The notes beneath the pieces are model-generated. The model saw only the letters and a program-made list of their open reading frames with translations. It did not search any database and was not told the origin of the DNA. A stretch of 64,000 bases of DNA from Pseudomonas knackmussii B13 (lineage in GTDB: Bacteria > Pseudomonadota > Gammaproteobacteria > Pseudomonadales > Pseudomonadaceae): assembly GCF_000689415.1 (NCBI RefSeq), contig NZ_HG322950.1:310001-374000 (forward strand), given 5' to 3'. The translations under genes and the position numbers were made by a program. The first letter of the stretch is position 1. Every line of letters starts with the position of its first letter. Positions 15,515-24,185 of this stretch are shown here, piece after piece.

Positions 15515-16795
15515 ATGACCAAAACCAACGAATCCCTGCTGAAACGCCGTCAGGCCGCCGTACCGCGCGGTGTTGGCCAGATCCACCCGGTCGTTGCCGA
15601 GCGCGCCGAGAACTCCACCGTGTGGGACGTCGAAGGTCGTGAATACATCGACTTCGCTGGCGGCATCGCCGTACTGAACACCGGCCACCTGCACCCGAAA
15701 GTGGTCGCGGCCGTTCAGGAGCAACTGACCAAGCTGTCGCACACCTGCTTCCAGGTTCTGGCGTACGAGCCCTACATCGAGCTGGCCGAAGAGATCGCCA
15801 AGCGCGTTCCGGGCAACTTCCCGAAGAAGACCCTGCTGGTCACCTCCGGCTCCGAAGCCGTTGAAAACGCCGTCAAGATCGCTCGCGCTGCCACCGGCCG
15901 CGCTGGCGTGATCGCCTTCACCGGCGCCTACCACGGCCGTACCATGATGACCCTGGGCCTGACCGGCAAGGTCGTTCCGTACTCCGCTGGCATGGGTCTG
16001 ATGCCGGGCGGCATCTTCCGCGCCCTGGCTCCGTGCGAGCTGCACGGCGTGAGCGAAGACGAGTCGATCGCCAGCATCGAGCGCATCTTCAAGAACGACG
16101 CCCAGCCGCAAGACATCGCTGCCATCATCATCGAGCCGGTTCAGGGCGAAGGTGGCTTCTACGTCAACTCCAAGCCCTTCATGCAGCGTCTGCGCGCCCT
16201 GTGCGACCAGCACGGCATCCTGCTGATCGCTGACGAAGTACAGACCGGCGCTGGCCGTACCGGCACCTTCTTCGCCACCGAGCAGCTGGGCGTGGTACCG
16301 GACCTGACCACCTTCGCCAAGTCCGTTGGCGGCGGCTTCCCGATCTCCGGCGTCTGCGGCAAGGCCGAGATCATGGACGCCATCGCTCCCGGCGGCCTGG
16401 GCGGCACCTACGCCGGTAGCCCGATCGCCTGCGCCGCGGCCCTGGCCGTGCTGAAGGTGTTCGAGGAAGAGAAACTGCTGGAGCGTTCGCAAGCTGTCGG
16501 CGAAACCCTGAAAGCCGGTCTGCGCGAAATCCAGGCCAAGCACAAGGTGATCGGTGACGTACGCGGCCTGGGTTCGATGGTCGCCATCGAGCTGTTCGAA
16601 GGCGGCGACGTGCACAAGCCGGCTGCCGAGCTGGTCAGCAAGATCGTTGTCCGTGCTCGCGAGAAGGGCCTGATCCTGCTCTCCTGCGGCACCTACTACA
16701 ACGTCATTCGCTTCCTGATGCCGGTAACCATCCCGGACGCTCAGCTGCAGAAAGGCCTGGCCATCCTGGCCGAGTGCTTCGACGAACTGGCCTGA
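15515..16795 (+). CDS. gabT: 4-aminobutyrate / 5-aminovalerate aminotransferase
   Basis: 426 aa class III aminotransferase. It moves the amino group of 4-aminobutyrate to 2-oxoglutarate, giving succinate semialdehyde and glutamate; the Pseudomonas enzyme often also accepts 5-aminovalerate from lysine breakdown. The PLP-binding lysine is K269 (TFAKSVGGG), the ring-stacking DEVQTGAGRTG lies at 240-250, and TSGSEAVENAVK binds phosphate. It is 195 bp downstream of gabD with no terminator between, so cotranscription is likely. A strong terminator follows at 16822. Confidence 0.95.
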   Translation: MTKTNESLLKRRQAAVPRGVGQIHPVVAERAENSTVWDVEGREYIDFAGGIAVLNTGHLHPKVVAAVQEQLTKLSHTCFQVLAYEPYIELAEEIAKRVPGNFPKKTLLVTSGSEAVENAVKIARAATGRAGVIAFTGAYHGRTMMTLGLTGKVVPYSAGMGLMPGGIFRALAPCELHGVSEDESIASIERIFKNDAQPQDIAAIIIEPVQGEGGFYVNSKPFMQRLRALCDQHGILLIADEVQTGAGRTGTFFATEQLGVVPDLTTFAKSVGGGFPISGVCGKAEIMDAIAPGGLGGTYAGSPIACAAALAVLKVFEEEKLLERSQAVGETLKAGLREIQAKHKVIGDVRGLGSMVAIELFEGGDVHKPAAELVSKIVVRAREKGLILLSCGTYYNVIRFLMPVTIPDAQLQKGLAILAECFDELA

Positions 16796-16821
16796 TAAGG
16801 CTCGGTTCCGAGAACAAGGAG

Positions 16822-16850
16822 AAGGCCCGCGCAAGCGGGCCTTTTCTTTT
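16822..16850 (+). terminator. Terminator after gabT
   Basis: Arms AAGGCCCGC and GCGGGCCTT around GCAA, followed by TTCTTTT. It lies 6 bp before the left end of the IS3-family element. Confidence 0.85.
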
Positions 16851-16908
16851 TCCGGTGTCCCGTCCTGAATAAGGTTTACACCTTCGCCCTTATTTCAGGA
16901 GAGCCCCG

Positions 16909-17310
16909 ATGGCAGAAGGTGTTCGTCGCAGCCAGCGTGATTACACGCTGGCTTTTAAACTGGCGGTGGTCGACCAGGTCGAAAAAGGGGAAATGAGCTA
17001 CAAGGAGGCTCAGGCCCGCTATGGCATCCAGGGCCGCTCGACGGTGCTGGTGTGGTTACGCAAGCATGGCCGGCAGGACTGGAACCAGGGCGCCTCCCTT
17101 CGAAAGGCTCGGAGCCCGGATATGAATACCCCGATATTGCCGTTGACCCCGGAACAACGCATCAAGGAACTCGAGCAGCAGCTTGAGGTGATGAGCCAGA
17201 AGGCGCAGTTCTTCGAGGCCGTGGTGAATGTGCTGGAGAATGACTACGGCGTTTCGATCGTAAAAAAGCGTCCCGGCAAGTCCTCACGCAAAGGCAAGTC
17301 CAAGCGCTGA
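16909..17310 (+). CDS. IS3-family transposase OrfA
   Basis: 133 aa, plus-strand first frame of the element. The N-terminal helix-turn-helix (YTLAFKLAVVDQVEKGEMSY, then KEAQARYGIQGRSTVLVWLR) binds the IS ends and a leucine-zipper-like segment (LTPEQRIKELEQQLEVMSQK) follows. The C-terminus is very basic. Near the end AAAAAAG at 17262-17268 is the standard -1 frameshift site that would fuse OrfA to OrfB. OrfA appears intact. Confidence 0.92.
   Translation: MAEGVRRSQRDYTLAFKLAVVDQVEKGEMSYKEAQARYGIQGRSTVLVWLRKHGRQDWNQGASLRKARSPDMNTPILPLTPEQRIKELEQQLEVMSQKAQFFEAVVNVLENDYGVSIVKKRPGKSSRKGKSKR
17262..17268 (+). other. A6G programmed -1 frameshift site in the IS3 element
   Basis: AAAAAAG near the 3' end of orfA. 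orfB is in the -1 frame relative to orfA, as required for the OrfAB fusion of IS3 elements. Confidence 0.75.
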
Positions 17311-17333
17311 GTGTTAGCAGGGCTTGCCAGTTC

Positions 17334-18184
17334 ATGGGCATCAGCCGCCAGGCGTACTACCAGCGCAACCGGGCGGCGGATCAGCGCAGCCAGCAGGATC
17401 GACAGATCGCCCAGTTCGTGCGGCAGGTGCGGATGCGTCAGCCGCGCCTGGGAGCACGCAAGCTGCATTATCTGTTGCAGCACGGATGCGTCAGCCGCGC
17501 CTGGGAGCACGCAAGCTGCATTATCTGTTGCAGCAGCAAGCGGAAGCCGCGTTGCGAGTTGGGCGCGATCGCCTGTTCCGGGTGCTGGCCGAGCACCGCC
17601 TGCTGGTTCGACCCAAGCGGGCGTACCACAAGACCACCCACAGTTTTCACCGGTTCCATCGCCATCCCAATCTGCTCAAGCCAGGGCCGCAACAGGTCTT
17701 GCCCGATGCGCCGGAGCGCGTCTGGGTTGCCGACATCACCTATCTGCCCAGCCAGAGCGGCCCGCTGTACCTGAGCCTGGTCACCGACGCCTATTCGCGC
17801 AAGATCGTCGGCCATCACGTCCACGACAGCCTGCACGCCGAGTCGGTGGCCCATGCCTACAGCCAGGCCCTGCGGCGCCGCACGACGCAGGAACCCCTGG
17901 TGCATCACTCCGACCGAGGAATTCAGTACTGCTCGGGGCTTTACCAACGCCTGCACGCGCAGCACGGAGCAATCTGCTCGATGACCGACGGCTACGACTG
18001 TTACCAGAATGCGCTGGCTGAGCGCGTCAACGGCATCCTGAAGAACGAGTTGCTGGAGCATCCTCCCGCCGACCTCGCGCAGGCGCGCCGCATGGTGCGT
18101 GAAGCCGTCGACATCTATAACCGCGAGCGCCCTCACCTGGCCCTGAAATACAAAACGCCCGATGCGGTGCATCGGGCGTTTTGA
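17334..18184 (+). pseudogene. IS3-family transposase OrfB, frameshifted by a 53-bp tandem duplication
   Basis: The frame begins MGISRQAYYQRNRAADQRSQ and runs to about residue 49, then is lost. The block 17430-17482 is repeated exactly at 17483-17535; 53 is not a multiple of 3, so translation shifts. Downstream, in another frame, the rest of the rve/DDE integrase domain is intact: WVADITYLPSQSGPLYLSLV (first Asp), HHSDRGIQYCS (second Asp), NALAERVNGILKNEL (Glu). Removing one copy restores a single 265-residue frame. This copy is therefore probably unable to make active transposase. Confidence 0.92.
17430..17535 (+). repeat. 53-bp perfect tandem duplication inside orfB
   Basis: Two adjacent identical 53-bp copies, 17430-17482 and 17483-17535, each starting CGGATGCGTCAGCCGCGCCT and ending ATTATCTGTTGCAGCA. 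No mismatch is seen between copies, suggesting a recent event or an assembly artefact. Confidence 0.95.
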
Positions 18185-18371
18185 GGTCTGGAGCATGGCC
18201 TGAGAGGTGTAAACCTATTTCAGGACTAGACACGGCGCAGGTGCGCCTTTGGTCTTCTCCCGGCGCGACATGTCGCCCGCTATCCTGTGCTCCATCGGCC
18301 TTCCTTGACCGGGGCCTATGGTATGCGGATAGCCACTCGGTTAAGGTGCGCGCACTTGAGAGAGGACCTCC

Positions 18372-19640
18372 ATGACAGCACTCAACGCCGGGCCGGGCGT
18401 CCTGGTCGCGGCAACCGATCCCTGGAACCGCGAGTTGCTCGGCCAGCTGGTGCTGAGCGTGCGCGGCGATGCGCACATCGACTTCTGCGAGGACGGCCAG
18501 CAAGCCATCGAGCACTGCACGCAGCGGACTTACGGCCTAGTGCTGGCCGAGCAGGAGCTGCCCGGCAGCGATGGCATCGACCTGCTGCGCTTTCTGCGCC
18601 GCCGGCAGCGGGGCTCCGTCTCACCCGATTTCATCCTGATCAGCGCCAAGGCCGATGCCGCCAGCGTGCGCGCGGTGCTGCCGCTGGCGCCGACCGCCTA
18701 CCTGGTCAAGCCATACAACGCCGAGGACCTGCGCCAACGCCTGCGCACGCTCCTGCTCGAGCCTGGGCAGGAAGTCAGTACCGCGGCGCCGCAGCCTGTC
18801 AGCGGCAGCCTTGCGGCCTTTCTTTCCGCGGCCCGTGATGCCGGCGAAGGCGCACCCATGCTGGCTGAAGTCGGTGCCGCCCTGAGCCGTTGCCTGAACA
18901 GCGAAGAGACGACGCTGGACAAGCTCGAACAGGAGTTCGGTCGCGATCCGCAGGTCACCGGTTGCCTGATAGCCGCCGCCAACAGCGCCGCGCGGCACGT
19001 CGGCATGTCTTGCCTGACCCTCGGTCAGGCGTTGTCCCGCCTCGGTCTGGCGCAGGCCTGCAACCTCGCGCTGGGGCTCAGCCTGAAGCAGGTCGCGCAA
19101 CTTGCCGAACCTCGCCTGAGCGAGCGCGCCGAGCTGTTCTGGAGTCTGTCTCAGCGCACGGCTGATGCCGCACAGGCCCTGGCCGAGGCGCTGGATGTCG
19201 ACGCGCCGCGCTGCTACACCGCCGGCCTGCTGCATTGCCTGGGCGACCTCGCGGTGCTGCGCACCCTGGAGGAATGGTTGCAACGCGGCGGTGAGCTGAG
19301 CGACGAGCAGATCGGCGAAAGCCTGCGCGGCTTTGGTGCGGCGTTCGGTTCGACCTTGCGCACCCGCTGGCGCTTGCCGCTGGAGTTGCGCGGACTGATC
19401 GCCGCGGCCTACGGCATGAGTAGTGGGGTGTTCTCGCGCAAGGCGCTGATCCTCAACCTGGCGGCCAAGGCAGCGCGTTTGCCGGCATCCCAGAAGGCTC
19501 GGCTGAAGGAAGAGAAGGCGCTGCGCATGCTCAACCTGGAACCCGCGCAGTTGAAGCTGCTGCAAGGCTTCTGCACTGCGGCGGAGCCCGAGCCTGAGCC
19601 GGAAGCAGAGCCGGAACCCGGCCAGGAGCCGGCGGAATGA
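18372..19640 (+). CDS. Receiver-HDOD signalling protein with degenerate phospho-acceptor
   Basis: 422 aa. Residues 9-125 fold as a response-regulator receiver, but the usual acceptor Asp is Glu60 (LVLAEQELPGSDG); the switch Ser (LISAKAD) and Lys (LVKPYN) are kept. Residues about 145-390 are an HDOD domain (LEQEFGRDPQVTGCLIAAAN, LSRLGLAQACNLAL, LLHCLGDLAVLRTLEEW), a non-catalytic relative of HD phosphohydrolases seen in signalling proteins. The tail is a Glu-Pro repeat (EPEPEPEAEPEPGQEP). Glu may mimic permanent phosphorylation or leave the domain as a pure protein-binding module. It ends at a strong bidirectional terminator; the partner is unknown. Confidence 0.88.
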   Translation: MTALNAGPGVLVAATDPWNRELLGQLVLSVRGDAHIDFCEDGQQAIEHCTQRTYGLVLAEQELPGSDGIDLLRFLRRRQRGSVSPDFILISAKADAASVRAVLPLAPTAYLVKPYNAEDLRQRLRTLLLEPGQEVSTAAPQPVSGSLAAFLSAARDAGEGAPMLAEVGAALSRCLNSEETTLDKLEQEFGRDPQVTGCLIAAANSAARHVGMSCLTLGQALSRLGLAQACNLALGLSLKQVAQLAEPRLSERAELFWSLSQRTADAAQALAEALDVDAPRCYTAGLLHCLGDLAVLRTLEEWLQRGGELSDEQIGESLRGFGAAFGSTLRTRWRLPLELRGLIAAAYGMSSGVFSRKALILNLAAKAARLPASQKARLKEEKALRMLNLEPAQLKLLQGFCTAAEPEPEPEAEPEPGQEPAE

Positions 19641-19674
19641 AAACGGCCGCGCCCAGGGGGGCGCGGCCGTTTTT
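19640..19674. terminator. Bidirectional terminator between HDOD gene and argH
   Basis: Long GC-rich hairpin: arms AAAACGGCCGCGCC and GGCGCGGCCGTTTT, with flanking A and T runs on either side. It serves the converging HDOD gene and argH. Confidence 0.85.
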
Positions 19675-19689
19675 ATCGGCGCCGCTGTA

Positions 19690-21084
19690 TCAGCGCTGAG
19701 CGAGCAGCGCCTTACCGCGCGCCACAGCTGCGCGAACCTGGGCCGGCGCGGTGCCACCGATGTGGTCGCGGGCGTTCACCGAACCTTCCAGGGTCAGCAC
19801 GGCGAAGACGTCGTCGCCGATCTGGTCGCTGAACTTGCGCAACTCGTCCAGGCTCATCTCGGCGAGGTCCTTGCCGCTGTCCACGCCGTATTTCACCGCG
19901 TGGCCGACGATCTCGTGGCAGTCGCGGAAGGGCAGGCCCTTGCGCACCAGGTAGTCGGCCAGGTCGGTTGCGGTGGAGAAGCCGCGGCGGGCTGCCTCGC
20001 GCATGATCTCGCGCTTGGGCTTGATGGCCGGGACCATGTCGGCGAAGGCGCGCAGGCTGTCGCGCAGGGTGTCGGCGGCGTCGAACAGCGGCTCCTTGTC
20101 TTCCTGGTTGTCCTTGTTGTACGCCAGCGGCTGGCCCTTCATCAGGGTCAGCAGGCCGGTGAGGTGGCCGAACACGCGGCCGGACTTGCCGCGAACCAGC
20201 TCGGGCACGTCGGGGTTCTTCTTCTGCGGCATGATCGAGGAGCCGGTGCAGAAGCGGTCGGGCAGGTCGATGAACTGGAACTGCGCGCTGGTCCAGAGCA
20301 CCAGCTCTTCGGAGAAGCGCGACAGGTGCATCATCGCCAGGGACGCGGCGGCGCAGAATTCGATGGCGAAGTCACGGTCGGAAACGCCGTCCAACGAGTT
20401 GCCGGAGATCGCTTCGAATCCGAGCAGTTCGCAGGTGATTTCCCGCTGGATCGGGTAGGTGGTGCCGGCCAGCGCGGCGCTGCCAAGGGGCATGCGGTTG
20501 ACGCGCTTGCGGCAGTCGACCAGGCGCTCATAGTCGCGGCTGAGCATCTCGAACCAGGCCAGCAGGTGGTGGCCGAAGGTCACCGGTTGTGCGGTCTGCA
20601 GGTGAGTGAAGCCGGGCATGATGGTGTCCGCTTCGGCTTCGGCCAGGCCCAGCAGGCCCTGCTGCAGGCGGGTGACTTCGGCGAGGATCAGGTCGATCTC
20701 GTCGCGCAGCCACAGGCGGATGTCCGTGGCCACCTGGTCGTTGCGCGAACGGCCGGTGTGCAGCTTCTTGCCGGTGACGCCGATGCGGTCGGTCAGGCGC
20801 GCCTCGATGTTCATGTGCACGTCTTCCAGGTCGACACGCCAGTCGAAGGTGCCAGCCTCGATCTCGGACTGGATCTGCTTCAGGCCGTCGACGATGGCGT
20901 CGCGTTCGGCTTCGGTCAGCACGCCGGCCTTGGTCAGCATGGTCGCGTGGGCGATGGAGCCCATGATGTCGTGGCGGTAGAGGCGCTTGTCGAAATCGAC
21001 GGAGGCGGTGAAGCGGGCGACGAAGGCGTCGACGGGCTCGCTGAAGCGGCCGCCCCAGGACTGGTTGGTCTTCTCTACGCTCAT
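19690..21084 (-). CDS. argH: Argininosuccinate lyase
   Basis: 464 aa. It splits argininosuccinate to arginine and fumarate, the last step of arginine synthesis, as a cytoplasmic tetramer. The fumarase/aspartase superfamily signature GSSIMPQKKNPD is present, with HTGRSRNDQVATD and the TMLTKAGVLT region. Start 21084 gives MSVEKTNQSWGGRFSE, matching the family; the open frame upstream to 21351 covers the argH-algZ intergenic region and is not family sequence. It is divergent from algZ across 230 bp, the standard Pseudomonas order. Confidence 0.97.
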   Translation of the reverse strand: MSVEKTNQSWGGRFSEPVDAFVARFTASVDFDKRLYRHDIMGSIAHATMLTKAGVLTEAERDAIVDGLKQIQSEIEAGTFDWRVDLEDVHMNIEARLTDRIGVTGKKLHTGRSRNDQVATDIRLWLRDEIDLILAEVTRLQQGLLGLAEAEADTIMPGFTHLQTAQPVTFGHHLLAWFEMLSRDYERLVDCRKRVNRMPLGSAALAGTTYPIQREITCELLGFEAISGNSLDGVSDRDFAIEFCAAASLAMMHLSRFSEELVLWTSAQFQFIDLPDRFCTGSSIMPQKKNPDVPELVRGKSGRVFGHLTGLLTLMKGQPLAYNKDNQEDKEPLFDAADTLRDSLRAFADMVPAIKPKREIMREAARRGFSTATDLADYLVRKGLPFRDCHEIVGHAVKYGVDSGKDLAEMSLDELRKFSDQIGDDVFAVLTLEGSVNARDHIGGTAPAQVRAAVARGKALLAQR

Positions 21085-21314
21085 GAATTTCTCTCGCGAA
21101 AACGGGCAGATGCGCGACGCACCTGCATGACGGGCAAAGTCCGACGATAATAGCAGGCTGAGGGGCAAAACCGGCGCGCGCATCGACGCACGCCGCGCGA
21201 TATCTGGAGTCGGCTGCACGGGGAGCGGGGCGCAGTCGACAAATTCGGCGTTCGATACTGCCTGGCGAAGCGGGTTCGCTTGCCCTGGCTGAGAGGCTTG
21301 CGGAAACTGCGCTG

Positions 21315-22385
21315 ATGCCAACACATGCCAAGACCGGCTCGAAGCCGGCAATCCAAGACGACTTCTTCATCCCCGAACTCTGTCAGCCCGAAGCGCTGTT
21401 CAGCCTGGTGCTGTTGGCCGAGCTGCTGGTGCTGGTGCTGGTGCTGGCCGAGCCCATGACGCCCGGCTTCAACTGGGTGCGGCTGGCCCTGGCGTCGCTG
21501 TTCGTGCAGTGGATAGTCCTGCTCTCCGCCGCGTTGCTGTGCCGGCTGCGGCCGCTGATGGCGCGCTGGCCGGCGTGGGGGTCGGGGCTGGCCGCCTGCC
21601 TGCTGGTGGTGCTGCTGACCCTGGGCTGCACGGCGGTGGCCGACTACTACTCCCTCGGAGGACCGCTGTCGATCAAGGGCGAGGTCAACCTCTACCTGCG
21701 CCATGCGTTGATCGCCCTCATCATGTCGGCTCTGTTGCTACGCTACTTCTACCTGCAGAGCCAGTGGCGCAGGCAGGAGCAGGCCGAGCTGCGCGCGCGC
21801 ATCGAGTCGTTGCAGGCGCGCATCCGCCCGCACTTCCTGTTCAACAGCCTGAACAGCATCGCCAGCCTGATCGAACTGGACCCGGGCAAGGCTGAGCAGG
21901 CGGTGCTCAATTTGTCCGACCTGTTCCGCGCCAGTCTGTCCAAGCCGGGGACTTTAATTTCCTGGGGGGAGGAACTGGAGTTGGCCAGGCGCTATCTTTC
22001 CATTGAGCAGTATCGCCTGGGGGACCGGCTGCAACTGGACTGGCAGGTGAGTGGCGTGCCCGATGGGGTGCCCATCCCGCAACTGACCCTGCAGCCGCTC
22101 CTGGAAAATTCGTTGATTTATGGTATCCAGCCGCGCATCGAAGGCGGCCTGGTGAAGGTTGAGGCGGACTACCGTGACGGTGTGTTCCAGTTGTGCGTGA
22201 GCAACCCGTACGACGAGTCGACGCAGACGCTGCCCACGAAAGGCACCAAGCAGGCGCTGCAAAATATCGCAGCGCGCCTCGCGGCACTTTTCGGGCCAAA
22301 AGCAAGTCTGAGCGTCGAACGCCGTGACGGACGGCACTACACCTGTCTACGCTATCCATGTGCGCGTCTCATGCAGGAAGCCTGA
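21315..22385 (+). CDS. algZ: Sensor histidine kinase AlgZ/FimS
   Basis: 356 aa. Residues 20-150 hold four or five membrane helices (LVLLAELLVLVLVLAEP, LFVQWIVLLSAALLCRL, LIALIMSALLLRYFY). Residues 170-350 form a LytS-type kinase domain with IRPHFLFNSLNSIASLIELD around the His site and LQPLLENSLIYGIQP as the N box. In P. aeruginosa AlgZ works with AlgR to control alginate, twitching motility and rhamnolipid genes. The stop at 22385 is 4 bp before algR, indicating one operon. Confidence 0.95.
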   Translation: MPTHAKTGSKPAIQDDFFIPELCQPEALFSLVLLAELLVLVLVLAEPMTPGFNWVRLALASLFVQWIVLLSAALLCRLRPLMARWPAWGSGLAACLLVVLLTLGCTAVADYYSLGGPLSIKGEVNLYLRHALIALIMSALLLRYFYLQSQWRRQEQAELRARIESLQARIRPHFLFNSLNSIASLIELDPGKAEQAVLNLSDLFRASLSKPGTLISWGEELELARRYLSIEQYRLGDRLQLDWQVSGVPDGVPIPQLTLQPLLENSLIYGIQPRIEGGLVKVEADYRDGVFQLCVSNPYDESTQTLPTKGTKQALQNIAARLAALFGPKASLSVERRDGRHYTCLRYPCARLMQEA

Positions 22386-22389
22386 GCTT

Positions 22390-23136
22390 ATGAATGTCCT
22401 TATCGTCGACGACGAACCCCTGGCGCGAGAGCGCCTGGCCCGACTGGTGGGGCAACTGGACGGCTATCGCGTCCTGGAGCCTTCGGCCAGCAATGGTGAA
22501 GAAGCGCTGGCGCTGATCGACAGCCTGAAGCCGGATATCGTCCTGCTGGATATCCGCATGCCCGGTCTAGACGGGCTCCAGGTTGCCGCCAAGCTCTGCG
22601 AGCGCGAGGCACCGCCCGCCGTGATCTTCTGTACGGCCCACGACGAGTTCGCCCTGGAAGCCTTCCAGGTCAGCGCGGTGGGCTACCTGGTGAAACCGGT
22701 GCGAACCGAGGATCTCGCCGAGGCCTTGAAGAAGGCCTCGCGGCCCAATCGCATCCAGCTCGCCGCGCTGACCAAGCCGCCCGCCGCTGGTGGCCCCGGC
22801 CCGCGCAGCCATATCAGCGCGCGGACCCGCAAGGGCATCGAGCTGATCCCGCTGGAAGACGTGATCTTCTTCATCGCCGACCACAAGTACGTGACCCTGC
22901 GCCACGCCGGCGGCGAAGTGCTGCTGGACGAGCCGCTGAAGGCGCTGGAAGACGAGTTCGGCGAACGCTTCGTGCGTATCCACCGCAACGCCCTGGTTTC
23001 CCGCGAGCGTATCGAGCGACTGCAGCGTACGCCGCTGGGGCACTTCCAGTTGTACCTCAAGGGCCTCGATGGCGACGCGCTGACCGTCAGCCGCCGTCAC
23101 GTCGCCGGGGTGCGACGTCTGATGCATAACCTCTGA
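22390..23136 (+). CDS. algR: LytTR-type response regulator AlgR
   Basis: 248 aa, the expected length. The receiver domain (1-120) has DDE at 7-9, acceptor Asp54 (IVLLDIRMPGLDG) and Lys (YLVKPV). The C-terminal half (about 140-245) is a LytTR DNA-binding domain (RKGIELIPLEDVIFFIADHK, then VSRRHVAGVRRLM). AlgR activates algD and fim/pil genes in P. aeruginosa and binds near hemC. ATG 22390 matches the family start; upstream ATG 22324 lies inside algZ. Phosphorylated by AlgZ. Confidence 0.96.
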   Translation: MNVLIVDDEPLARERLARLVGQLDGYRVLEPSASNGEEALALIDSLKPDIVLLDIRMPGLDGLQVAAKLCEREAPPAVIFCTAHDEFALEAFQVSAVGYLVKPVRTEDLAEALKKASRPNRIQLAALTKPPAAGGPGPRSHISARTRKGIELIPLEDVIFFIADHKYVTLRHAGGEVLLDEPLKALEDEFGERFVRIHRNALVSRERIERLQRTPLGHFQLYLKGLDGDALTVSRRHVAGVRRLMHNL

Positions 23137-23243
23137 GTGTGCCGTAGCGGGCGCGGTTGGCGCCCGCTTTGGTGTCGCAGGGGGGAAAGTCAGGGGCTGG
23201 AAGCCTGTTATCATCCTCGGCAGTCCTTTGCCCGGAATTGCCC

Positions 23244-24185
23244 ATGTCCTCCCGCGAAATCCGTATCGCCACTCGCCAGAGCGCTCTGGCCCTGTGGCAG
23301 GCCGAATACGTCAAGTCCCGTCTGGAACAGGCCCACCCCGGCCTGCGCGTGACCCTCCTGCCAATGACCAGCCGCGGCGACAAGCTGCTCGACGCGCCGC
23401 TGGCGAAGATTGGCGGCAAGGGTCTGTTCGTCAAGGAACTGGAAACCGCCCTGCTGGAGAACGAGGCCGACATCGCCGTGCACTCCATGAAGGACGTGCC
23501 GATGGACTTCCCGCAGGGGCTCGGCCTGTACTGCATCTGCGAGCGCGAAGACCCGCGCGACGCCTTCGTCTCCAACACCTACGCCAGCCTCGCCGAGCTG
23601 CCCGCCGGCAGCGTGGTCGGCACCTCCAGCCTGCGTCGCCAGGCGCAGCTGCTGGCCAGCCGGCCGGACCTGCAGATCCGCTTCCTGCGCGGCAACGTCA
23701 ACACCCGCCTGGCCAAGCTCGACGCCGGCGAATACGACGCCATCATCCTCGCCGCCGCAGGGCTGATCCGCCTCGGCTTCGAAGCGCGCATCCGTTCCAG
23801 CATCAGCGTCGAAGACAGCCTGCCGGCAGGCGGCCAGGGTGCCGTGGGCATCGAATGCCGTACCGCCGACAGCGAAATTCACGCACTGCTCGCGCCCTTG
23901 CACCATGCCGATACCGCACTGCAAGTGACCGCCGAGCGCGCCCTGAACAAACGCCTCAACGGTGGCTGCCAGGTGCCCATCGCCTGCTACGCCATCCTCG
24001 AAGGCGGCAGCCTGTGGCTGCGCGGCCTGGTCGGCCAGCCTGACGGCACCCAACTGCTGCGCGCCGAAGCGCGTGCGCCGCTGGCCGAAGCCGAGGCGCT
24101 GGGCGTGAAGGTCGCCGAGGACCTTCTGGACCAAGGTGCGCAGGCCATCCTCACTGCCGTCTATGGCGAGGCCGACCCGCAGTGA
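23244..24185 (+). CDS. hemC: Porphobilinogen deaminase (hydroxymethylbilane synthase)
   Basis: 313 aa. It joins four porphobilinogen units into hydroxymethylbilane, using a dipyrromethane cofactor bound to the Cys of LNGGCQVPIACY. Other marks: EIRIATRQSALALWQ at the N-terminus, HSMKDVPMDFPQGL (catalytic Asp region) and GTSSLRRQAQL. ATG 23244 gives MSSREIRIATRQS, the family start. It follows algR by 107 bp and overlaps hemD by four bases (GTGA). Confidence 0.97.
   Translation: MSSREIRIATRQSALALWQAEYVKSRLEQAHPGLRVTLLPMTSRGDKLLDAPLAKIGGKGLFVKELETALLENEADIAVHSMKDVPMDFPQGLGLYCICEREDPRDAFVSNTYASLAELPAGSVVGTSSLRRQAQLLASRPDLQIRFLRGNVNTRLAKLDAGEYDAIILAAAGLIRLGFEARIRSSISVEDSLPAGGQGAVGIECRTADSEIHALLAPLHHADTALQVTAERALNKRLNGGCQVPIACYAILEGGSLWLRGLVGQPDGTQLLRAEARAPLAEAEALGVKVAEDLLDQGAQAILTAVYGEADPQ

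Larger units (their letters stand above)
16856..18232 (+). mobile_element. IS3-family insertion sequence, 1377 bp, damaged
   Basis: Imperfect terminal inverted repeats: left end 16856 reads TGTCCCGTCCTGAATAAGG then TTTACACCT; right end, read on the minus strand from 18232, is TGTCTAGTCCTGAAATAGG then TTTACACCT. Flanking bases CGG at 16853-16855 and 18233-18235 make a 3-bp target duplication, typical of IS3. Inside are orfA, an A6G slippery site, and an orfB with DDE residues. orfB carries an exact 53-bp tandem duplication that breaks its frame. The element sits between gabT's terminator and the receiver-HDOD gene and interrupts neither. Confidence 0.92.

Noticed and set aside
15470..16834. 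454-codon minus-strand frame opposite gabT
   Set aside because: High-GC third positions of gabT create this open frame; gabT has all class III aminotransferase motifs, and the antisense product has none.
17311..18021. 236-codon frame starting with GTG in the IS3 element
   Set aside because: It is out of frame with the DDE domain and exists only because of the 53-bp duplication; the catalytic residues are in the other frame.
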